64,000 nucleotides of DNA from Murimonas intestini (GCA_003148945.1 QGGY01000002.1:62001-126000), one strand, 5' to 3'; numbered from the stretch's first letter, positions 27,285 to 36,888 are shown. The notes: a model not told the origin generated them from the sequence alone. Program-made: numbers and translations.

Positions 27285-28742
27285 TTACTGTCCCATCCGT
27301 TCCATCCATTCGATATCCTTCTCGCCGCTCTCAGTACCGCCTGATGCCGCCTCAGCGGCTTTGACTGTCTCAGAGAATACTTCCTGGAATCCAGCTCCCG
27401 ATGCTTCGCAGAGCTTTCTTATGCTCTCATACTCAGGGTAATACTCAGTCCTTCCCCCAAACATACACGCCTTCACCTCTGCTTCTCCAAACCTGGTCTC
27501 TACCTTTCCGTATCTGCGCTGCATGGCTGTGCGCAAAACCTCGTGCCTGCGTATTCCTATTGTGGTCGTATGCTTGAATATAAGGCTCTCCATCTCTTCC
27601 CGCTTTCCTTCTTCTGTGAGAACATTCAGGATATAAGCCGGCCGATTCTTCTTCATATATGCTGGGACATACCAGACATCCCTGGCCCCTGCCCCCAAAA
27701 GCTGCTCCATAGTATATCCCAGGGCTTCCCCTGTACAGTCATCCATGTTTGCCTCCAAGACGACAAGTGTTCCGCCCGGCTCCTCCGCTTCTGCCTCCAT
27801 CAGCATAGTCCTGAGGATATTCGCATGGTCAAAATCTTTTTTTCCTGCTCCTGTACCAGTCCGGAGGATACGGCAGTTACCGGGCAGCTTTTGTGACGTG
27901 GCAGATGCGGCGGCGATAGCTGCGCCTGTAGGCGTTACCATCTCTCCCTGTACATCCAGACGGTGAAGCAAAAGTTTATGCTCCTGCACTATGTTCAGCA
28001 CTGCAGGTACAGGCACCGGCAGGACTCCATGTCTGCATTTTACGTGGCCGCTGCCCTCATAGAGCTCTGAGAACACGATCTCATCAGCGCCGATATCTTC
28101 CAGACAGACAGCTGTGCTGATAATATCCACAATAGAATCAACCGCCCCCACTTCATGGAAGTGGACCTCCTCCACCGGTATGCCATGAGCCCTCGATTCC
28201 GCTTCCGCAACAACCCTGAACATACTCCTGGCTCTCTCTTTTACATTCTCCTGCCCCTCAAGCCTGTCTATGATCTCATACACATCCTGGATATTCCTCC
28301 CATGATGAGCGTGGCCGTGGTGCAGCCCATCTTCATTATGAGCATGACTGTGGTGCGGCCCATCTTCATTATGGACATGGCCATGATACGCCCCATCTTC
28401 ACTATAGGCATGGCTGTGATGCGCCACATCTCCACTATGGACATAGCCATGATGCAGTCCATCTTCATTTTGAGCATGACTGTGATGCGGTATATCTTCA
28501 TTATGCACATGACCGTCATCCTGCTGCTCCTTCAACATAACATCAAAGGTACATGCATCTATGCCGCACTTCTTTGTCCTTCCAATCCGGATATCAAATT
28601 CATCTTCCATCCCAAGACTGTCAAGGGCGCCTCTCAGCTTCCCTTCATCAGCTCCCAGATCCAGCAGCGAAGCTACTGTCATATCTCCGCTGATCCCCGA
28701 AAAACACTCAAAATACAAGATTTTTTTATTTTTCTTATTCAT
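27285..28742 (-). CDS. larC: LarC, nickel insertion protein for the pincer cofactor, with His-rich repeat insertion
   Basis: 485 residues, in the range of the family. The start MNKKNKKILYFECFSGISGDM contains the FxGISGDM signature. LarC uses CTP to insert nickel into the LarE product. A His-rich insertion at about residues 78-147 contains six tandem 11-residue repeats of the type VHNEDGPHHSH / AHNEDGLHHGH with over 20 histidines. Many LarC proteins have a shorter His stretch here, thought to hold nickel. The start overlaps the larB stop by eight bases. No ribosomal frameshift is needed to read this gene, unlike the split larC1/larC2 of L. plantarum. Confidence 0.93.
   Translation of the reverse strand: MNKKNKKILYFECFSGISGDMTVASLLDLGADEGKLRGALDSLGMEDEFDIRIGRTKKCGIDACTFDVMLKEQQDDGHVHNEDIPHHSHAQNEDGLHHGYVHSGDVAHHSHAYSEDGAYHGHVHNEDGPHHSHAHNEDGLHHGHAHHGRNIQDVYEIIDRLEGQENVKERARSMFRVVAEAESRAHGIPVEEVHFHEVGAVDSIVDIISTAVCLEDIGADEIVFSELYEGSGHVKCRHGVLPVPVPAVLNIVQEHKLLLHRLDVQGEMVTPTGAAIAAASATSQKLPGNCRILRTGTGAGKKDFDHANILRTMLMEAEAEEPGGTLVVLEANMDDCTGEALGYTMEQLLGAGARDVWYVPAYMKKNRPAYILNVLTEEGKREEMESLIFKHTTTIGIRRHEVLRTAMQRRYGKVETRFGEAEVKACMFGGRTEYYPEYESIRKLCEASGAGFQEVFSETVKAAEAASGGTESGEKDIEWMERMGQ
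28305..28508 (-). repeat. 33-bp tandem repeat inside larC encoding a His-rich array
   Basis: Six in-frame 33-bp units encode 11-residue repeats in which HHSH and HHGH endings alternate, giving a 66-bp super-repeat. The units differ by a few bases each, consistent with expansion by slippage followed by drift. Confidence 0.85.
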
Positions 28743-29487
28743 GTCCCTTCACCGCCAATCTGTTAATCTGTGTTGCTGTATAACCTGCACCATATCCGTT
28801 GTCGATATTTACAACAGATATCCCGTTGGCGCAGGAATTGATCATAGTCAGCAGAGCCGATACCCCGCCGAAATTGGCTCCATATCCTACAGAGGTGGGG
28901 ACTGCTATCACCGGAATATCCACAAGCCCTGCCAGCACACTGGCCAAAGCCCCCTCCATGCCCGCTGCCGCTATGCAGCAGTTGGCCTTCCTGATATCCT
29001 CTATCTTTGCGAACAGGCGGTGTATCCCTGCCACCCCCACATCATAGTATCTCTGTACCCTGCTGCCAAAAAATTCAGCTGTCTGGGCAGCTTCCTCGGC
29101 TACAGGGATATCTGCAGTCCCGGCTGTACAGACTGCTATCATGCCTGTTTTTTCTGTAATGTTCTGCTCTATCTTTAAGATTCTGGATACTTCATCATAG
29201 ACGACTCCCGGGACTTTCTTCTTTACAATCTCATATTGCGCGCGGGTAGCTCTTGTCCCCAGCACATTCTCGCCCTGTGCATAAAAATGCTCATAGATTC
29301 CCGTCAGATGTTCATCTGTCTTTCCCTGACAGAAAATAACTTCTGAAAATCCCTGGCGTATCTTTCTGTGGTTATCCAGCTTGGCATAACCCAGCTCTGA
29401 ATAGGGCAGCTCCCTCAGCGCCTCTTTCGCTTTCTCGATTGTGAGAGTTCCCTCCTGCACCTGCCTCAATAATTTTTCTACATCCAT
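28735..29487 (-). CDS. larB: LarB, pyridinium-3,5-biscarboxylic acid mononucleotide synthase
   Basis: About 250 residues. An N-terminal helical part (DVEKLLRQVQEGTLTIEKA) precedes a PurE-like domain with IAVCTAGTADIPVAEEAA and CIAAAGMEGALASVLAGL, the LarB signature. LarB carboxylates and hydrolyses nicotinic acid adenine dinucleotide in the first step of nickel-pincer cofactor synthesis. I use the second Met because AGGAGG lies six bases before it and touches the first Met directly. It follows dnaK by 16 bases and overlaps larC. Confidence 0.93.
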   Translation of the reverse strand: MDVEKLLRQVQEGTLTIEKAKEALRELPYSELGYAKLDNHRKIRQGFSEVIFCQGKTDEHLTGIYEHFYAQGENVLGTRATRAQYEIVKKKVPGVVYDEVSRILKIEQNITEKTGMIAVCTAGTADIPVAEEAAQTAEFFGSRVQRYYDVGVAGIHRLFAKIEDIRKANCCIAAAGMEGALASVLAGLVDIPVIAVPTSVGYGANFGGVSALLTMINSCANGISVVNIDNGYGAGYTATQINRLAVKGHE

Positions 29488-29503
29488 CTCCATCCTCCTG
29501 TCA

Positions 29504-31282
29504 CTACTGGAAACTGTTCTGCCCTACCTCAAAAAGAGGTTTCGCTGAATCTTCCAGCTTTTCTCTTGCTGTCCTTATATTTCCCGCCTCTGCATCTGTA
29601 ATGCTTTCCGGCTTGCATTTAGCCACCAGCTTCCGCAGCTCCGCCAGATCTGCCTTGATCTGGGAGCGCACCTTGCGATCCAGCTGCTTTCCGTAAGCGC
29701 CCAGCAGGTTCTGTACTACATTTACATATTGCTCTGCGTCACTTCTGATAGCTACCAGCTCCTGCTGCCTGCCGTCCTGCTGTTCAAAGGCAGCTGCCTC
29801 CATCCTGGCCCTCTCGATCTCCTCCTCAGACAGGTTATTGCTGGAAGTGATAGTGATCTCCTGCTGTTTGCCTGTAGCCAGGTCCTTTGCTGAAACCTTT
29901 ACAATCCCGTTTGCATCTATATCAAAAGTGACCTCTATCTGCGGAACGCCCGCCATAGCCCTCTTGATCCCATCCAGCTTAAAATTTCCCAGGAGCTTGT
30001 TATCTCTTGTAAATCTCCTCTCCCCCTGATATACCTTAATATCCACAGAGGTCTGGAAATTGCCTGCTGTAGTGAACACCTTGCTCTGCCTTGTCGGGAT
30101 CGTTGTGTTCCTCTCTATAAGCCTGTTGGCCACTCCTCCAACTGTCTCGATGGACAGAGAGAGCGGGGTGACATCCATCAGCAGGATCTGTGCAGCCGCG
30201 CTGCCTTCTATCAGCTCTCCGCTGAGCTTTCCTCCCTGGATAGCCGCGCCCATGGCAACGCACTCATCAGGGTTCACATTCTTAGAAGGTTCCCTGCCTG
30301 TAAGCTGGCGCACCTTTTCCTGTACCGCAGGCACTCTCGTAGAGCCGCCCACCAGCAGCACCTTTCCCAGCTGTGAGGGCGATATGCCCGCATCATTTAA
30401 GGCACTCTGCACTGGCTCTGCCGTCCTCTCCACAAGGTCATAGACCAGCTCCTCAAATTTTGCCCTTGTCAGTGTAAGATCCAGGTGCTTGGGCCCCTTC
30501 CTGTCCATTGCGATAAACGGCAGGTTAATATTTACTGTCATGACTGATGAGAGTTCCTTCTTTGCTTTTTCCGCCTCCTCCTTCAGCCTCTGCATGGCAG
30601 TGACATCTTTGGCCAGATTCACCTTTTCCGTTTTCTTAAATTCCTTCACAAGGTAATCCACGATCCGCTCATCAAAATCATCCCCGCCCAGATGATTATC
30701 CCCGGCTGTAGCCAGAACTTCGATCACATTGTCGCCGATCTCGATCACAGATACATCAAATGTACCTCCGCCCAGGTCATAGACAAGGATCTTCTGGGGC
30801 GCACCGTTATCCAGGCCATAGGAAAGAGCTGCTGCCGTCGGCTCGTTTATGATCCTGCGGACATTGAGCCCTGCGATCCTTCCCGCATCCTTAGTGGCCT
30901 GCCTCTGGGCATCATTGAAATATGCCGGTACCGTGATCACAGCTTCTTCCACTGAATCTCCCAAAAAAGCTTCCGCATCTTCTTTCATCTTTTTCAAAAT
31001 CATTGCTGATATTTCCTGTGGAGAAAAATCTTTTCCGTTTATCTTTTTCCGGCTGCTGGTTCCCATCTCTCTTTTAATAGAGCTGATAGTCCTGTCCACA
31101 TTCACAGCCGCCTGTCTTCTGGCAGCTTCTCCTATCAGCTTCTCACCCTTTGCCGTAAACGCCACCACAGACGGTGTCGTCCTTCCTCCTGTCTCATTTG
31201 GTATTATAACAGGGGCTTCCCCCTCCATCACTGCCACGCAGCTGTTTGTCGTCCCTAAATCAATTCCTATTACTTTTCCCAT
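29504..31282 (-). CDS. dnaK: Hsp70 chaperone DnaK (probably an extra copy outside the hrcA-grpE-dnaK-dnaJ operon)
   Basis: 592 residues from the ATG at 31280-31282, which follows AAAGGA; this gives the standard [21 protein letters not shown] start. ATPase motifs ([27 protein letters not shown]) and the substrate-binding domain ([24 protein letters not shown]) are intact. It ends shortly after the lid helices and lacks the usual Gly-rich EEVD-like tail. No grpE, dnaJ, hrcA or CIRCE is nearby. Instead larB, larC and larE follow on the same strand with minimal gaps, suggesting co-expression, possibly for folding of nickel-cofactor proteins. Confidence 0.92.
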   Translation of the reverse strand: MGKVIGIDLGTTNSCVAVMEGEAPVIIPNETGGRTTPSVVAFTAKGEKLIGEAARRQAAVNVDRTISSIKREMGTSSRKKINGKDFSPQEISAMILKKMKEDAEAFLGDSVEEAVITVPAYFNDAQRQATKDAGRIAGLNVRRIINEPTAAALSYGLDNGAPQKILVYDLGGGTFDVSVIEIGDNVIEVLATAGDNHLGGDDFDERIVDYLVKEFKKTEKVNLAKDVTAMQRLKEEAEKAKKELSSVMTVNINLPFIAMDRKGPKHLDLTLTRAKFEELVYDLVERTAEPVQSALNDAGISPSQLGKVLLVGGSTRVPAVQEKVRQLTGREPSKNVNPDECVAMGAAIQGGKLSGELIEGSAAAQILLMDVTPLSLSIETVGGVANRLIERNTTIPTRQSKVFTTAGNFQTSVDIKVYQGERRFTRDNKLLGNFKLDGIKRAMAGVPQIEVTFDIDANGIVKVSAKDLATGKQQEITITSSNNLSEEEIERARMEAAAFEQQDGRQQELVAIRSDAEQYVNVVQNLLGAYGKQLDRKVRSQIKADLAELRKLVAKCKPESITDAEAGNIRTAREKLEDSAKPLFEVGQNSFQ

Positions 31283-31420
31283 AACTGTCCTTTCTATTAC
31301 TGTGCACACCCAATGCTGCACGAAAATCCCGGATTTCACAGCGCAAAACGGCGGTATTTGCCGAACTATTTTTATATTATCATATTTTCATGCATGTGTT
31401 TATGAAATAAATATAAAAAG

Positions 31421-31455
31421 GCTGCTGCCCCGGTCATTATTTCCGGTGCAGCAGC
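31421..31455 (-). terminator. Terminator of the ABC exporter/cytidylate kinase-like operon
   Basis: GCTGCTGC and CCGG (31421-31433) pair with CCGG and GCAGCAGC (31443-31455). On the minus strand a CTTTTTATATTT tract follows. It also separates this operon from dnaK. Confidence 0.78.
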
Positions 31456-31483
31456 AGTTCCTCCAGTACGAAAACGCCCTTTT

Positions 31484-32083
31484 CTATTTAACAGCCTCGC
31501 AGATAATATCCACGCATTTATCAATACTAAGCCTTCCGCTGTCAAGGATCATGTCATATCCTTCTTTATTATCCCATTTTCTTCCGGAATTGGCGCTGTA
31601 AAAATTCGAGCGGCGCTTGTCAAAACGCTTCAGGACATTCTCCGCCTTGTCAGCTGATATGCCATACTCTGAAACGGCTCTTTCTTTTCTCTTTTCCATG
31701 TCCGCATGTATGAAGACCCTCAGCAGGTCATTCCGTTCCTTTAATACCCATCCGGCACACCTTCCCACAAGGATGCAGGGGCCCTGGGCCACCATCTCTG
31801 TGATCACCCGGGCTTCTGCCAGATACAGGGCGCTCTCTCTTGAGAGGCCTGTACTGTCGCCTGTCGCCGCTTTGGAAATCATTGCGATGGAATACAGGAA
31901 ACTGTTTGTAGCAGTCTCCTCCAGATGTTCGATCTGTCCGGGTGTGGTCCCTTCCATCCTCGCCACTTCCTCTAAGATTTCCCTGCCGTAGCAGGGGATG
32001 CCAAGCTTCATGGACAGCTTCTGCCCTGCCTCGCTTCCCCCGCTGGCATATTCTCTTTCAATCGCAATAACATTGTATCTCAT
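31484..32083 (-). CDS. Cytidylate kinase-like P-loop family protein
   Basis: 199 residues. It matches the cytidylate-kinase-like (AAA_26) family: IAIEREYASGGSEAGQKLS contains a degenerate P-loop in place of GxxGxGKS, then CILVGRCAGWVLKE, and the lid VLKRFDKRRSNFYSANSGRKWD. Many Lachnospiraceae encode such proteins next to efflux pumps or regulators; the substrate is unknown. The ATG at 32081-32083 shares four bases with the end of the upstream ABC gene and follows GGAGG by seven bases. A GTG one codon earlier is possible. Confidence 0.82.
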   Translation of the reverse strand: MRYNVIAIEREYASGGSEAGQKLSMKLGIPCYGREILEEVARMEGTTPGQIEHLEETATNSFLYSIAMISKAATGDSTGLSRESALYLAEARVITEMVAQGPCILVGRCAGWVLKERNDLLRVFIHADMEKRKERAVSEYGISADKAENVLKRFDKRRSNFYSANSGRKWDNKEGYDMILDSGRLSIDKCVDIICEAVK

Positions 32084-33924
32084 CACACTGCCTCCGCTCT
32101 TTCAAACTGGCTGTTGTACAGGTTTGCATAGAAGCCGCCTGCCGCCAGCAAATCTTCATGGTTGCCCTGTTCAATAATATCCCCGTCCTTCATAACAAGG
32201 ATCAGATCAGCATCTCTGATGGTGGAAAGCCTGTGTGCAATGACAAAACTGGTCCTTCCCTTCATCAGATTATCCATAGCCTTCTGTATCTGGATCTCAG
32301 TACGTGTATCCACTGAGGATGTTGCCTCATCCAGAATCAGTATCTTATTGTCGGCCAGGATCGCCCTGGCGATGGTCAGAAGCTGCTTCTGCCCCTGAGA
32401 GATATTGCTGGTCTCTTCATCAAGCACCATGTTATAGCCGCCAGGCTGTGACATGATAAAACGGTGTGCGTGCGCAGCCTTGGCTGCAGCGATAACTTCC
32501 TCATCCGTGGCATCCAGGCGCCCGTAACGGATATTCTCCATAATAGTTCCGTGGAACAGCCATGTGTCCTGCAGCACCATGCCGAACAGTTCACGAAGCT
32601 CGCCCCTGTTGAAGTCCTTGATGTTATGCCCGTCAATTAAAATTCTGCCTGTATTCACATCATAGAACCTCATAAGCAGTTTAACCATAGTCGTCTTGCC
32701 TGCTCCTGTAGGACCTACAATAGCCACCTTCTGTCCCTGTTTTACCCCGGCGGAGAAATCATGGATGATGATCTGGTCAGCATTGTATCCGAAAGATACA
32801 TGTTCGAAGTCTACATTTCCTTCAATCTTTTCCACAGATACAGGATTTTCAGACTTCTGATCCTCTTCCTCCTCTTCCAGGAATTCAAATACACGCTCCG
32901 ATGCTGCTGCTGTAGACTGGAGCATATTTGTTACCTGTGCGATCTGCTGGATAGGCTGTGTAAAGTTCCTGATATACTGGAAGAATGACTGGATATCACC
33001 TACTTCTATGCTGCCCTTGATCGTAAGGAATCCGCCAAGAAGGGCTACCATCACATACCCCAGGTTTCCCACGAACTGCATGACAGGCATCATGATGCCG
33101 GAGAAGAACTGTGACTTCCAGGCTGATTCATACAGCTTCTGGTTTGTCTTCTCAAAGGTATCCACTACTGCTTCCTCTTTATTAAATACCTTTACCACAT
33201 TATGGCCGCTGTACACCTCTTCTACCTGGCCGTTCACCTCACCCAGAAATCTCTGCTGGTCCTTGAAGTATTTCTGTGAATGCTTCATCACGTTGCCGAT
33301 GATTATCATAGACACCGGAAGGATCAGTACCGCTGCCAGGGTCATCCATACATTGATGCTCAGCATCATCACGAACGCACCTATCAGTGTGGTCACGGAA
33401 GTGATGAGCTGCGTAAGGCTCTGGTTCAAACTCTGCTGGAGAGTATCCACGTCATTTGTCACACGGGAGAGCACTTCACCGTGGGTCCTGCTCTCAAAGT
33501 ATTTCAGTGGTATCTTATTAATCTTAACTGAGATATCTTTTCTCAGGCCATATGTCACATCATTTGAGATGCCTGTCATGATAAACCCCTGTATAAATGA
33601 AAGCGCTGCGCTGACAAAATACAGGCACATTACAAAGAACAGGATCTCGACTATTTTGTCAAAATTAATGCCGCCCGTTCCATTTACTTTTGCGACCAGG
33701 CCGTTAAACAGCTCCGTAGTCGCTTTACCTAATATCTTGGGCCCGATGATGGCAAAGATAGTGCCGCCCATGGCAAAGATCATCATTAAAAGCAGCCGGA
33801 ACTTATATTTGCCCATATATTTGATTAACTTTTTCATAGTGCCCTTGAAGTCCTTGGCCTTTTCACCAGGCATCGGACGTCCGTGGCCCATAGGCCCTTT
33901 TGGCCTTCTTGCTGTATCACTCAT
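32083..33924 (-). CDS. Heterodimeric ABC exporter half, canonical ATP site
   Basis: 613 residues. A basic N-terminal tail (about 45 residues) leads into six transmembrane helices, then an ABC domain with Walker A GPTGAGKT, signature ISQGQKQ and Walker B ILILDEATSSVD with the catalytic Glu intact. It overlaps the partner gene by eight bases. Arrangement and lengths match the LmrCD/TM287-288/YheHI class of multidrug or lipid exporters. Confidence 0.92.
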   Translation of the reverse strand: MSDTARRPKGPMGHGRPMPGEKAKDFKGTMKKLIKYMGKYKFRLLLMMIFAMGGTIFAIIGPKILGKATTELFNGLVAKVNGTGGINFDKIVEILFFVMCLYFVSAALSFIQGFIMTGISNDVTYGLRKDISVKINKIPLKYFESRTHGEVLSRVTNDVDTLQQSLNQSLTQLITSVTTLIGAFVMMLSINVWMTLAAVLILPVSMIIIGNVMKHSQKYFKDQQRFLGEVNGQVEEVYSGHNVVKVFNKEEAVVDTFEKTNQKLYESAWKSQFFSGIMMPVMQFVGNLGYVMVALLGGFLTIKGSIEVGDIQSFFQYIRNFTQPIQQIAQVTNMLQSTAAASERVFEFLEEEEEDQKSENPVSVEKIEGNVDFEHVSFGYNADQIIIHDFSAGVKQGQKVAIVGPTGAGKTTMVKLLMRFYDVNTGRILIDGHNIKDFNRGELRELFGMVLQDTWLFHGTIMENIRYGRLDATDEEVIAAAKAAHAHRFIMSQPGGYNMVLDEETSNISQGQKQLLTIARAILADNKILILDEATSSVDTRTEIQIQKAMDNLMKGRTSFVIAHRLSTIRDADLILVMKDGDIIEQGNHEDLLAAGGFYANLYNSQFERAEAV

Positions 33925-36082
33925 TGGCTAATTCCTCCTCTGACAGCTGGGACATTGCAATCTGCTTGTAAACATCACAGTTTTTAAGAAGTTCTTTGTG
34001 TGTTCCCTGACCGGCCACATGTCCCTCATCCAGTACAATAATATTGTCAGCATGCAGAATTGTACTGATCCTCTGTGCCACGATCAAAGTTGTGGCATCC
34101 TTTGTCTCCTGCTTCAAGGCTCTTCTGAGCACTACATCTGTCTTATAGTCAAGGGCTGAGAAACTGTCGTCGAATATATATATCTCCGGCTTCTTTGCAA
34201 TAGCCCTGGCAATAGAAAGCCTCTGCTTCTGTCCTCCTGAGACGTTCGTTCCGCCCTGGGCGATAGGTGACTGAAGGCCTTCCTGTTTCTCGCTTATGAA
34301 ATCCCATGCCTGTGCGATCCTGGCCGCCTGCTTCACCTCTTCCTCAGTGGCCTCCTCACGTCCGTATCTCAAGTTAGAATCAATCGTTCCTGAGAAGAGC
34401 ACGCCCTTCTGCGGAACATATCCCAGCTTATCTCTCAAATCCTTCAGAGTCATATCCCTGACATCTACTCCGTCCACCCTGATGCTGCCTTTTGTCACGT
34501 CAAAGAATCTGGGGATCAGGTTGACAAGCGTACTCTTGCCGCTTCCTGTACTTCCGATAAAGGCAACTGTCTGCCCTTTTCTGGCTGTAAAATTAATGTC
34601 ACTCAGAACATTTTCCTCAGCCCCCGGATACCCGAAGGACACATGGTCGAATTCCACTTCCCCTATACGGCCTGCCTCTGCTTTTTTAGAAGATGACGGA
34701 TCATGGATAGAAACCTCTGTCTCCAGGATCTCATTGATTCGTTTAGCAGATACACTGGCTCTCGGAAGCATGATTGAAAGCATTGTAATCATAAGGAAGG
34801 ACATGATGATCTGCATTGCATACTGCATAAACGCCATCATATTTCCTACCTGCATATTTCCTGCATCGATGGCGTAGGCGCCATTGTATACGATCAGGAC
34901 AGTGATCCCGTTCATAATGAGCATCATAGCCGGCATCATAAATGTCATGCAGCGGTTTACAAACAGGTTCGTCTTAGTCAGATCCCTGTTGGCTTTTTCA
35001 AAACGTTCTTCTTCATGCTTTTCTGTGCTGAAGGCACGGATAACAGGTATACCTGTCAGGATCTCACGTGTGACCAGATTCAGCTTATCGATCAAGGTCT
35101 GGAGAATCTTGAACTTAGGCATGGCCACTGCAAACAGGAATCCCACCAGAGCCATGATCAAAAGTACTCCTACTCCCAGTATCCATGTCATGGAAGAGTC
35201 TGTCTTAACAACTTTCAGGACACCTCCCACACCCATGATCGGAGCGTACAGGATGATTCTAAAAAGCATGGTCATGAGCATCTGCACCTGCTGGATATCA
35301 TTAGTGCTCCTGGTGATCAGGGATGCTGTTGAGAAATGGTTAAGTTCTGTACCTGAAAATGAAATAACCTTGCTGTACACATGGTTTCTCAGATTCCGGC
35401 CCATACTTGCCGCCAGCCGGCATGAAAGGAAGGTTACAAGTATAGCTGCGAGCATTCCCAGAAGCGCCAGCCCCAGCATCTTAAGCCCTGTGAGTATGAT
35501 ATAGTCAGTCTGCATCTTGTCCGCATCCTTACCCATTTCCACATACTCCTTCTGGACAAATGACGTGGCAGCCTGGGTTACGATCGTCTCCGGCATATCC
35601 CCCATCTTTTCCGTCATGGCAGACATCATCTGGGAGAGCTGCTCTTTTGGCATCTGCATGAGCACCTGGAAAATATCAGCGTCCGCCGGCAGATGCATCT
35701 GCTCCTTCATCTTCGCTGTCTCCTCATTGTCTTCAGACATGCCTGATACTGCCAGCATAGGCACTCCAAAAAGTGAGTTCAGCTCATCTCTTGTCTCTTT
35801 ATCAATTTTATTCAGTGTATAGATACCATCTTTAACTGTATACTGCTCTTCAACCTGCTTCTGCTCCTCATCACTCATAAATAAAAAGAGCTTCTGCATT
35901 GTCTCTTCCCTGATCTCCTCCGGTACGCCGTCCTCAACACCCTTTTGCTGGATGCCTACATTAACGATCCTGGAAGTGTAGTCAGGAAGGGACAGATCAC
36001 AGTATGCCTGTAAGAACAACAATGCTACTATCATGATGATAGCGTACCACTTATCCTTTACATAGCGAAACATCTTTAACAT
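33917..36082 (-). CDS. Heterodimeric ABC exporter half with degenerate catalytic site
   Basis: 721 residues. Between the first and second membrane helices is an insertion of roughly 150 residues (about 45-190), predicted extracytoplasmic and helical with many Met, Glu and Lys. The ABC domain has Walker A GSTGSGKS and signature VSGGQKQR, but Walker B reads IYIFDDSFSALD, replacing the catalytic Glu by Asp. This is the usual asymmetry of such heterodimers. The MarR gene precedes it. Confidence 0.92.
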   Translation of the reverse strand: MLKMFRYVKDKWYAIIMIVALLFLQAYCDLSLPDYTSRIVNVGIQQKGVEDGVPEEIREETMQKLFLFMSDEEQKQVEEQYTVKDGIYTLNKIDKETRDELNSLFGVPMLAVSGMSEDNEETAKMKEQMHLPADADIFQVLMQMPKEQLSQMMSAMTEKMGDMPETIVTQAATSFVQKEYVEMGKDADKMQTDYIILTGLKMLGLALLGMLAAILVTFLSCRLAASMGRNLRNHVYSKVISFSGTELNHFSTASLITRSTNDIQQVQMLMTMLFRIILYAPIMGVGGVLKVVKTDSSMTWILGVGVLLIMALVGFLFAVAMPKFKILQTLIDKLNLVTREILTGIPVIRAFSTEKHEEERFEKANRDLTKTNLFVNRCMTFMMPAMMLIMNGITVLIVYNGAYAIDAGNMQVGNMMAFMQYAMQIIMSFLMITMLSIMLPRASVSAKRINEILETEVSIHDPSSSKKAEAGRIGEVEFDHVSFGYPGAEENVLSDINFTARKGQTVAFIGSTGSGKSTLVNLIPRFFDVTKGSIRVDGVDVRDMTLKDLRDKLGYVPQKGVLFSGTIDSNLRYGREEATEEEVKQAARIAQAWDFISEKQEGLQSPIAQGGTNVSGGQKQRLSIARAIAKKPEIYIFDDSFSALDYKTDVVLRRALKQETKDATTLIVAQRISTILHADNIIVLDEGHVAGQGTHKELLKNCDVYKQIAMSQLSEEELANE

Positions 36083-36126
36083 CGTCTTTTTCCTTTCTTG
36101 CTGCCTTAATCTTTTCTAAGTTATCT

Positions 36127-36155
36127 CGTAACTGCCAGGTACCTTCACAGTTACA
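36127..36155. repeat. Dispersed repeat fragment overlapping the marR stop codon
   Basis: CGTAACTG, GGTACC and CAGTTACAT (plus strand) match the terminal segment of the MITE-like element at 52152-52283. On the minus strand ATGTAACTG supplies the last Met codon and TAA stop of the MarR gene. GTAACTG and CAGTTAC can form a hairpin between marR and the exporter genes. Confidence 0.6.
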
Positions 36156-36627
36156 TTTCTTCTTTGTCAGTCCCCTGCTTCTTTTCCAATATGGACATAT
36201 CATCCAGGTTCTCGATCATCTGGGCGAACAGCCTCCTCATCAGGCACTTCTCACTCTCTGTGAACCCTTTAAAGGTGTACTGTTCCAGTTCATCCGCCAG
36301 CTCATGTGTCATATGATACATTTCCATCCCTTTTTCGGTCAGGTAATTATGGCTGACTCTCTGATCCCTTTCATCCGGAAGCCTCTTTATCAGTCCGGAA
36401 TTCTCCATCCTCCTCAATGAAACTGTCACCGTAGGCGGCTTGATATGGAGCTTCTGGGATATCTCCCGCTGGCTCAGGCCTTCTTCCTTCCCCAACAGAC
36501 GTATCAGAGGAATCTGCCCCGGATGTACTCCCAGATCTGTAATGTATCTGAATACCTTTGAAAAATACAGATGATATATCTTCATCAGCATCATCTGAAG
36601 GGACTCCTCCTCTTTATGATCCAACAA
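36151..36627 (-). CDS. MarR-family regulator of the ABC exporter
   Basis: 158 residues. Winged helix: LSQREISQKLHIKPPTVTVSLRRMENSGLI with the wing RLPDERDQRVSHNYLTEKG. It starts at a TTG (36625-36627) that has GGAGGTG eight bases upstream. It heads the exporter operon, the usual place for a drug-responsive autorepressor. Its promoter region contains two TTAG-N4-CTAA sites. The C-terminal codons overlap a dispersed repeat. Confidence 0.9.
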   Translation of the reverse strand: MLDHKEEESLQMMLMKIYHLYFSKVFRYITDLGVHPGQIPLIRLLGKEEGLSQREISQKLHIKPPTVTVSLRRMENSGLIKRLPDERDQRVSHNYLTEKGMEMYHMTHELADELEQYTFKGFTESEKCLMRRLFAQMIENLDDMSILEKKQGTDKEEM

Positions 36628-36652
36628 CGTTTTTTCACCTCCGGATTTTTAG

Positions 36653-36762
36653 TTAGTCGTCTAATCTAGAATAGTGCACTTCTCCCAAAAAATCAACCTA
36701 TTTTCCTCTTTTTAATACTTTTTTTAGAAATATTGTCCAATTTTTTAATTAGTAGTCTAATT
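36653..36762 (-). promoter_or_regulatory. marR-exporter promoter with two palindromic operators
   Basis: Minus-strand -35 TTGATT (36691-36696), 17-base spacer, -10 TATTCT (36668-36673). One TTAG-N4-CTAA site (36653-36664) lies immediately downstream of the -10 and a second, extended AATTAG-N4-CTAATT, at 36747-36762 about 50 bases upstream of the -35. Both are likely binding sites for the MarR protein. Confidence 0.65.
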
Positions 36763-36812
36763 TTTAATTTATTCAATCAGGTATCCCCAGTGCCTGTTTT
36801 CTCTAAAAGAAA

Positions 36813-36836
36813 TGCCCCGCAGCAAGCTGCGGGGCA
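36813..36836 (-). terminator. Terminator of the citrate synthase operon
   Basis: TGCCCCGCAG (36813-36822) pairs perfectly with CTGCGGGGCA (36827-36836) around a four-base loop. The minus strand continues TTTCTTTT. Confidence 0.8.
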
Positions 36837-36888
36837 CCATCCCGGGAACGTCCCGGCGTTCTTATTTACAGTTTTACAGTATTATTTA

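Noticed and set aside
28268-28519. Repeat pattern in larC considered as a CRISPR-like array or an independent small repetitive ORF
   Set aside because: The 33-bp units are contiguous without spacers and translate in the larC frame to His-rich repeats at the place where LarC proteins commonly have His.
29504-31282. Search for a CIRCE element or heat-shock operator before dnaK
   Set aside because: I found no TTAGCACTC-N9-GAGTGCTAA-like sequence in 31283-31483.
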